From: Malus domestica
Taxonomy: Eukaryota; Streptophyta; Magnoliopsida; Rosales; Rosaceae
Assembly: GCF_042453785.1 (NCBI RefSeq)
Contig: NC_091677.1
Coordinates: 28,459,501-28,523,500 of the forward strand
Direction: 5' to 3'
DNA: 64,000 bases
Made by a program: the position numbers and the translations under genes. The notes under the pieces are model-generated. The model did not search any database and had not been told where the DNA came from. It saw only the letters and a program-made list of their open reading frames with translations. This document shows, piece by piece, positions 57,476 to 64,000 of the stretch. Numbering within the stretch: position 1 is the stretch's first letter; the number at the start of each line of letters is the position of its first letter.

Positions 57476-58397
57476 AAGAAAGCCTTTTGGAGGAGCATTG
57501 TATTTGGGCTCAAATCTGGCTTCAAACAAAGAACTTGGGAGTTGAAACTCTCCTCAACCACAACCACCGCCCAAGCAAACGGCAGCAATGAGCGCAACAT
57601 CGGGGCATAGAATAAACCCGGCCGGAGACTTTCATCATCACCGAATCACATTTTACAATTTCCGAAACTGAATTACACGCGCCTTCTTGTCGCGTGGGGA
57701 ATCACTTCCAAATATTCCACAAAGCGAGTCCCCCGCCACATAATCCCCCAATAAACTTAGGCTCAACGTGACGCTCACGCCCTACTCTCCCGCTCTCCCA
57801 TTAGTCCGTTGTGTGTCACTCCCTCATATGTCGCGTGAGTCAATCCCCGCACCCGTGCTATGATACTTCCCGGTCACGACTCTTTTGGTGCTCCCACACG
57901 TTTCGTCACTCCACCGCTCCCTCACGAACCTCTCCCTCGCCGTACACCTGTAAGATAAGGATACAGAGAGAGAGTGAGAGACGGAAGAGAGAGAAACTGT
58001 GAGACGGTGAAACGTTTTAGAGAGAGAAAGCGAAGGAGCGAGATCTGATCGGAGAGAAAGGCAGACGAAGCTGGAAGCTCTACCCATATGGTTGTCGATG
58101 TTGTAACTTGTAAGCCCTAACTCTCTCTCACTGGTTTGTTGCAAGGAAGCCCTAATTTGATTTTCTTGAATTATGTGTGAGATTTGGGAGGAAAATTGGG
58201 TTTTGGTGATCTCTGTTTTGTTTGGGCGGATAGGGGAAAGAAACCCTAGGATTTTGTGAATTGTTTGTGAGATTTGGGGGGAGAATTAGGGTTTTGTTAA
58301 TATTCTTTCGTTTGGGCGGATAGCGGTAAAAAACCCTAAGCATCTTGGATCTTTGTGAAAGGGAAAAACGGGAATTAGGGTTTTGGGCGGTACATGT
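57476..58397 (+). other. Promoter and leader of the GTE4-like gene
   Basis: GC content rises from about 57560. A GA-rich stretch (57965-58060) looks like leader. 'acttgtaagccc' near 58105 could be a leader-intron donor, but no good acceptor was found before the start codon. A 90-bp tandem duplication lies at 58176-58345, and a partial third unit runs into the start. Confidence 0.5.
58176..58345 (+). repeat. 90-bp tandem duplication in the GTE leader
   Basis: Two units start 'tgtgagatttggg' at 58176 and 58266. Each carries 'gttttg', 'gtttgggcggata' and 'aaaccctaag/agg'. A partial third ('gaattagggttttgggcgg', 58372-58390) ends eight bases before the start codon. Confidence 0.75.
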
Positions 58398-58429
58398 ATG
58401 GCTTCGGGGCCTACAGTAGGAGAAGGTGA
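58394..58429 (+). promoter_or_regulatory. Overlapping upstream ORF at the GTE start
   Basis: ATGTATGG puts an out-of-frame ATG four bases before the main ATG. It opens an 11-codon ORF ending in TGA at 58429, overlapping the main frame. If scanned first it would lower translation of the main protein. Confidence 0.5.
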
Positions 58430-60909
58430 TGGAGCCAGAGAGAAACAGAGGTTCACGGAGAGCAAGGTCTATACTCGAAAAGCTTTCAAAGGCCTCAAGA
58501 AGAACAATATCGTCAACAACACCGCCAACACCGACGCAAACACAAATACCAACGCAACCGCCACAACCACTACCGCCTTAGCCGCCCCCTCCGCCCCCGC
58601 CCCCGCCCCCGCCTCTGCCTCTGCCGCTACCCCAACCACCACCAGCGGCAACATCAACGGGATCGACAACAGCATCAACGGGAAGGACAGCAGCATCAGT
58701 GAGAAGGACAACAGCATCAACGAGAACGAGAAGGACAACAACATCAACGAGAACGAGAAGGACAACAACATCAACGAGAACGAGAAGGACAGCAACCAGA
58801 ACCAGAACCAGAAGGACAACAACAACAACGAAAACAAGAAGGACGGAAAGAGTCAGAACAAGGATAACGGGAATAAGGAGAATTCCACTCGGCCTCCGGC
58901 TCATACTATTCTGTCTGAGGATGGAAATTCCGCTCAGCAGCTCATTTCACAGTCTGGTGCTGCTGCCTCTGATGACTCCTCGAGCCTGAACCGGCAAGAA
59001 CCTGCGGCGACAGCAGCAGAGGCAGTGGTAGAGGCAACTATTGAGCGGGAAAGTCGGAATTCACCTGAAGAGAATGGGGTGGTCAAGCCGGCTTCGGATA
59101 GCCGAACTAAGATTAATTTGGCTTCAAGGTCGAAGCAGGAGAAGCGGGAGCTTCGAAGGAAGCTTGAGAGTGAGCTCGATTTGGTGCGGAGTTTGGTGAA
59201 GAGAATTGAGGCTAAACAGGGGCAGATTGGTGGGTTTAGTCACTCCCATGTTTCAGTGAATGATGGGGCGAATAGTGCAGGTGGAGGGCTGAGGCTGGTT
59301 CACTCTGAGGTTGCTTCTGTAGGTGTTCCTCGAGAGGCTACCAGGCCTTTGCATCAACTGAGTATATCCGTGTTGGAGAATAGTCAGGGAATGAGTGATA
59401 TTGTGGAGAAAGAGAAGAGAACCCCCAAGGCGAACCAGTTCTATCGTAATTCGGAGTTTTTGCTTGCCAAGGATAAGATTCCACCTGCTGAGAGTAACAA
59501 GAAGTCGAAATCGAATGGGAAGAGACATGGCGGAGGAGAATTGTGGCAAGGGTTTGGTGGGATGGGAAGCAAGTTTTTCAAGAGTTGCAGTTCTTTGCTT
59601 GAGAAATTGATGAAACACAAGCATGGTTGGGTGTTTAATGAACCTGTTGATGCTGCCAAGCTTGGTTTGCATGATTATCATATCATTATCAAGCATCCAA
59701 TGGACTTGGGTACCATTAAGTCGAGGCTGAACAAGAATTGGTACAAGTCTCCGAAAGAATTTGCGGAGGACGTGAGACTTACATTTCAAAATGCCATGAC
59801 CTATAACCCCCCAGGGCAGGATGTTCATGTAATGGCAGAGCAGTTATCCAGAATATTTGAGGACAGGTGGGCCATCATAGAGTCAGATTACAATCGTGAG
59901 CTGAGGTTTGGATATGATTATGGGGTTAATCTTCCAACACCTACACCAAGAAAGGCACCTCCACTGCTACCACCTCCTATTGATATGCGAAGGATTTTGG
60001 ACAGGTCTGAGTCCATTTCTCGTCACTCTGATCCGAAGCCTAAATCCATGACTATTACTCCTAGGACCCCCGCTCCTAAGAAGCCTAAAGCTAAAGATCC
60101 ACATAAAAGGGACATGACTTATGAAGAAAAGCAAAAGCTCAGCACACAACTCCAGAGTTTACCTTCAGAGAAGCTGGATGCCATTATACAGATTATAAAG
60201 AGGAGGAATTCGGCACTATTCCATCATGATGATGAAATTGAAGTGGACATAGATAGCGTTGATACCGAGACCCTGTGGGAGCTGGACAGGTTTGTAACCA
60301 ATTACAAGAAGAGTTTGAGCAAACACAAGCGAAAAGCTGAAATGCAAGCCAGAGCAGAAGCTGAGCAGAATGTCCAGCAGCAGGTATGTCTTGACTCATG
60401 CTACATTCTAACCTCTGATTCTTGTGGCAACGGCCGTTGGTAAATGATTAAGTTTTCCTTATATTTTACAGACCCAGGCCCCAGTTGCAGCAGAGGTTTT
60501 GAAACAACCCAAGACAGGTAAAATATTTCAGAATGCAATGTTTCATGGCATTGGAATCGGTGATTTCCTTGGAGAAACTGATAAATTGAAGCTCGTTCCT
60601 TTTTTGAACAGATGAAAGAATTATTTCCTCTTCAACACCCATTCAAGGGGATAACCAGGGTGATAATAGGAGTAGGTCGAGTAGTTCAAGCAGCTCTAGC
60701 AGTGATTCTGGATCTTCCTCAAGTGGTACTATAATACATTTTTGTGCTCATAGATGTAAAGTTATTTCACAGATTGCTGAGCATATGGTGTGCAATTATG
60801 CAAGTTCTTGTTTGGTAAAGTAGTTTCTTTTTCTTGCCGTGTTGCTGCAGACTCAGATAGTGATAGTTCGTCAGCATCTGGATCGGATGCAGGTTCGCCT
60901 AGGACTTAA
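58398..60909 (+). CDS. GTE4: GTE4-like BET bromodomain transcription factor
   Basis: Four exons: 58398-60383, 60472-60517, 60612-60725 and 60851-60909, all introns GT-AG, 734 residues. The N terminus 'KQRFTESKVYTRKAFKG' is typical of GTE4. It is followed by Thr/Ala/Pro-rich and Asn/Glu/Lys-rich low-complexity sequence, including three perfect 27-bp repeats encoding INENEKDNN. Residues about 395-500 are the bromodomain ('WVFNEPVDAAKLGLHDYHII', 'HPMDLGTIKSRL', 'NAMTYNPPGQDVH'), with the acetyl-lysine-binding Asn near 470. Residues about 573-645 are the NET domain ('LPSEKLDAIIQIIKRR', 'EIEVDIDSVD', 'TLWELDRFV'). A basic coiled stretch and a Ser/Asp-rich tail close the protein. GTEs are nuclear readers of acetylated histones; GTE4 supports cell-cycle progression in Arabidopsis. 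The ATG at 58398 matches the family start. Confidence 0.95.
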
Positions 60910-63900
60910 CTATTTTCTTTTGAGGTAAGATTCTGTCAACTTGATTTTTGTTCCAAGCATTTTGCAGTTTTTGTTCTTCCATGTTATGTAATCAAGTGCG
61001 TTTATAGTGTTTAGTTGGGGTTGTAAACTACTTTCTTTTGACTAAAATGATATTATCAATGACATTAAACCTGACCAACTTTTTGCAGTAGCTGCCCCAT
61101 TATTTTAATTTTTTATTGGTTTGGAACCAAATGTGTAGGTTCTTATGTTATGTATGGATCAGACTATTTATTAGTATTGATGCATGATTCACCTTGGAGC
61201 CGTGAATGGTGGAATATGTTGTAAATGAATTCTAGATGATAGCGCAAAATGTGTCATGCATGAGGGGTTGCTTACTTTTTCTTGCTACAGTGTGAAGCTG
61301 TTATATATATGTGTGTGTGTAATTGCAATAAGTATTGTATACATTGGAAGTATTAGTACTTAAAACGGTCAGCGTGCTTTAAATTTCTCTCCAAAACATT
61401 TCTCAAAATTCATATTTTTTCCTTCTAAAGATAACGTTTCTTCTTCAATCACTTGTCATTGAAGAGGATGAGCAGCAAGTATATTCCTATGTGTTTTACC
61501 CCCTCGCCTGCTTACTTGTTCACCCCCACCTTTAGTCGTTGACGTTTAATATTTTTGAATGACATCTTTATAAATAAAACTCAAACTCTTGGTTTTCAAT
61601 TGCTATATAGATGTGTAGCAATTTAAATTACTGCCAGGGTCCACATTTTCGGAATTTTCTTTCACTTTCCAGCTGTTTCAAATATGAAGAGAGTTTTATA
61701 ACAAAAATAGGGAAATGGTTGCACACACCTGTTTATCTATGTTCATTGATTCTCCCTTAGGTTCTTCAATCGGAAGGCCATAAATAAACAGGGGTCTGTA
61801 GGAGAAGAAAGGAAATCACTCATAGAACAGAATTTGGAGAGAGGAAGGGGGTGAGAAGAGAGAAGAAGATGGAGTTGGTGTGTGGGAGCAGGAAATCGCA
61901 CAGTTTTTACTGAGAGTGAAATTGAAAGTTCTCTTGTTTTTCGACTGAGGTTTTACTGAGTGGAAACCAAAACATTAATGACAGATTAATCCTTTTAATA
62001 GTCTCTGTGCATTATCTTATGCATTCTTGTTAAACATGAAGTTGAGGGTTGCGTATATACCGGCTGTATACAGGTGTTGCTGTGTCAAAGTAGTTCTATC
62101 TTCTTGAGCACAAGTTTACCACTGACTATTACTTTCTGTTGTAACTATCAAATCTGGTATCAAATATGATCTCATATTTTCACCCAGTGACTCTCCCTCT
62201 TTAGAAATTTTAAGGAATGCATCACCACTCCAAGTGTCCAACTGTCCTTGTCCCCAGAATAACAATCTTGATGTTGCTCAATGGGAGATTGTGTTTCTGC
62301 TCTTTGGTCCTTTTGCCCGCCAAATTTTCTAGTACATTCTAAGGCTGTTTTATTTAAAAAAGAAAGGTTCAGCGTAGAGTCCCATGACCTGTACACAGCG
62401 TTCATTTCTGTTCAGGGAGTAAGGTCAAAGATTTTTGTAAGAAATAAAAAGCTGGAATCCTAGAAGACATGACTCCCTAAGAGTGTCCTGTAAACCAATT
62501 ATTCGATCTGGGGATCCCAGCAAGACTGCCAAAAAAGTTTCTCCTGGGCTCAACTAGCCCTTTAACTAATAAATGCTGTGTATTTCACCAGCGAGAACGT
62601 GTCCACTGGAAATGGGTCTGAAATGGCTCGGTTGTTTTTGTCGTTTCTATTCCAGTTTTGGGGCGTATACGTATATTGTAGTAGTTTCTTAAAAGTTATG
62701 CCAGCCACCATAGTATGGTGGTTATCTACTGTTTTCCTGGTAGGGAAGGATTATTTCAAGGAAGTTAGTAAGATGGATCATTTTTGTTTGTGTATTGGGT
62801 CATGAATTGCAGTACCGAGCAAGTCATGCTCGACTTTTGTTTGTTGCATATTTCTGCTTTCCCTGTTTTTGTATGGCGCAAGTCTATGCGACAATTACAA
62901 GGCAAGCTATAAGGGAATAACCTGCCTTTCTCCTGGGAGAGGGTGTCAGCACTAGATCAGTTAAGTGAGCAAGTCAGGGTTAATGACCTGTTGCATTAGG
63001 TTCGAGTAATTTGATCACATTTAAGCTTTTGCATAAGTGCATGTTTCTTAGATTTTTTTGCCTTACAGGCCATGTGTTACCTTACTCGGCCTTTTTTTAC
63101 ATCAGTTTTGTTTGTTCTTATTTGTGCCTTTGGGCTTTCGTATGCTCTATAGTTTTATAGCACATACATACTTAAAAAGTAAATCTTTTCATGTCGTATA
63201 TTAGTCGAAACTTGAAATGAGTTCTCTCCTGCTTTTTGTTTGGACTTTGATGGATGGTTGGGCATGCAGTGTAATTTTTGCGGTGAAGAGAATAGATGCA
63301 ACCTTGTTAATATATGATCTGGCATCTTATTAATTTGGATTACAAATGATTGCTATTTGTAATGGTTGATGGAAGCAAAACTATGTAACTGAAATACTAA
63401 TGACGATTATCTTAAATGGCAGATCTCTGAAAATTAGGGTAGATGGTGATTGGAAGCTTTTCAGACAAATGTTGGAATTGAATCTTCGATTGGTGTATAG
63501 TGGAAATTTTCTCGGAGGCCTCCAACCATCGTGCAAGTATAGAATGGGGTTCTCTTCTCTCTCATCCGTTGGGTCTTGTTAGAATTTGTATAATATTGGT
63601 AGAATGTGGTGATAAATAGATACAGTTGGGCCTGTTTTGCATAGCACGTGTACATTGCTAAGTACTGCGAGTCTGCGACCCGTCTAAATTTGGATGACTT
63701 GTTTTTTGGTTTGGTGCTGACAGATTGAGGATGCTTTGGTGGATACAAAATTAGATAGCTTGTAAACCAACTTCATTCATATGAATTCTCTTGTATTCCC
63801 ATGAGATTGCTATGTTTGGTAGATTTGTATGCACTTTGCAGTTGTAGAATCTCTCACCAATATCAGGAGTAGACTCCGAATAACTGCCACACTCTTTTTT

Positions 63901-64000
63901 CTCTCTTCTTTAATGCTTTGTTAGTGTTGGAAAGAACCGCAAGTCGTTTTTCATTTTTCTTTTGGTTCGTCCGCGGATGAATTGTTCATGGGTGTGTAGC
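60910..64000. other. Downstream region without a supported gene
   Basis: 3' UTR of the GTE gene, then about 2.8 kb of non-repetitive, moderately AT-rich DNA. All open frames are short and none shows a known motif or splice-linked continuation. A short (GT)n tract lies near 61308-61320. A non-coding transcript or the far promoter of a next gene could lie here, but nothing in the sequence proves it. Confidence 0.5.

Noticed and set aside
58469-58904. Leu/Val-rich membrane-like ORFs antisense to the GTE gene
   Set aside because: Mirror of the Asn/Glu/Lys and Ala/Pro low-complexity region of the sense frame.
63400-63748. Short ORFs near the right edge
   Set aside because: No motif, no linked exons and ordinary length for chance.

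Overview
This is nuclear DNA of a eudicot plant. The protein-coding genes are split by GT-AG introns (one likely GC-AG), intergenic DNA is AT-rich, and plant-only families are present: TBL acetyltransferases, TAXIMIN, a GTE bromodomain protein, a seed LEA/SBP65-type protein and a Cassandra TRIM. The repeat families look like those of a woody Rosaceae genome (apple or pear type), but that is an impression from memory and was not tested.

Layout. 1-1.6 kb is repeat-rich intergenic DNA. 1618-10273 is a complete, young, non-autonomous LTR retrotransposon: two 513-bp LTRs differing at two sites, a perfect 5-bp target duplication, a gag ORF, no pol, several tandem arrays, and a long ORF on the opposite strand. 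11.8-14.7 kb (+) is a NECAP-like endocytic adaptor gene. 15.4-16.5 kb (-) is a small coiled-coil gene with a C-terminal membrane segment. 16.9-21.7 kb is a graveyard: a 5'-truncated relative of the first LTR element with a frameshifted copy of the antisense ORF, joined on both sides to RTE-type LINE pieces, then a gypsy gag relic. 24.8-26.9 kb (+) is a plant gene I do not recognise. It converges on a TBL gene (27.7-29.3 kb, -). A second TBL gene lies at 34.4-37.5 kb (+). The DNA between holds several hairpin MITE families and a 415-bp duplication. 37.8-41 kb holds a LINE nested in a terminal-inverted-repeat element and a probable degraded LTR with a 97-bp tandem array. 42.3-44.9 kb (+) is a seed LEA/SBP65-like gene with ABRE and RY motifs upstream. 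46.2-51.8 kb (-) is a decayed Ty1/copia element. 52.0-53.3 kb holds a long foldback element and a complete Cassandra TRIM with 5S-like LTRs. 54.2 kb is a small frameshifted gene. 55.0-55.5 kb (-) encodes a TAXIMIN peptide. 58.4-60.9 kb (+) is a GTE4-like BET transcription factor. The last 3 kb shows no coding evidence.

The host genes are independent plant loci and do not form a pathway. The two TBL genes are the only related pair. The most unusual structure is the LTR element at 1.6-10.3 kb: its LTR promoter carries three exact-period 34-bp modules (CCAAT box plus a 10-bp ACGTG-type palindrome), and it carries a coiled-coil ORF antisense to gag whose relic is found again 10 kb away. Exon boundaries were placed by hand from splice sites and reading frame. 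Every multi-exon gene modelled here closes in frame.
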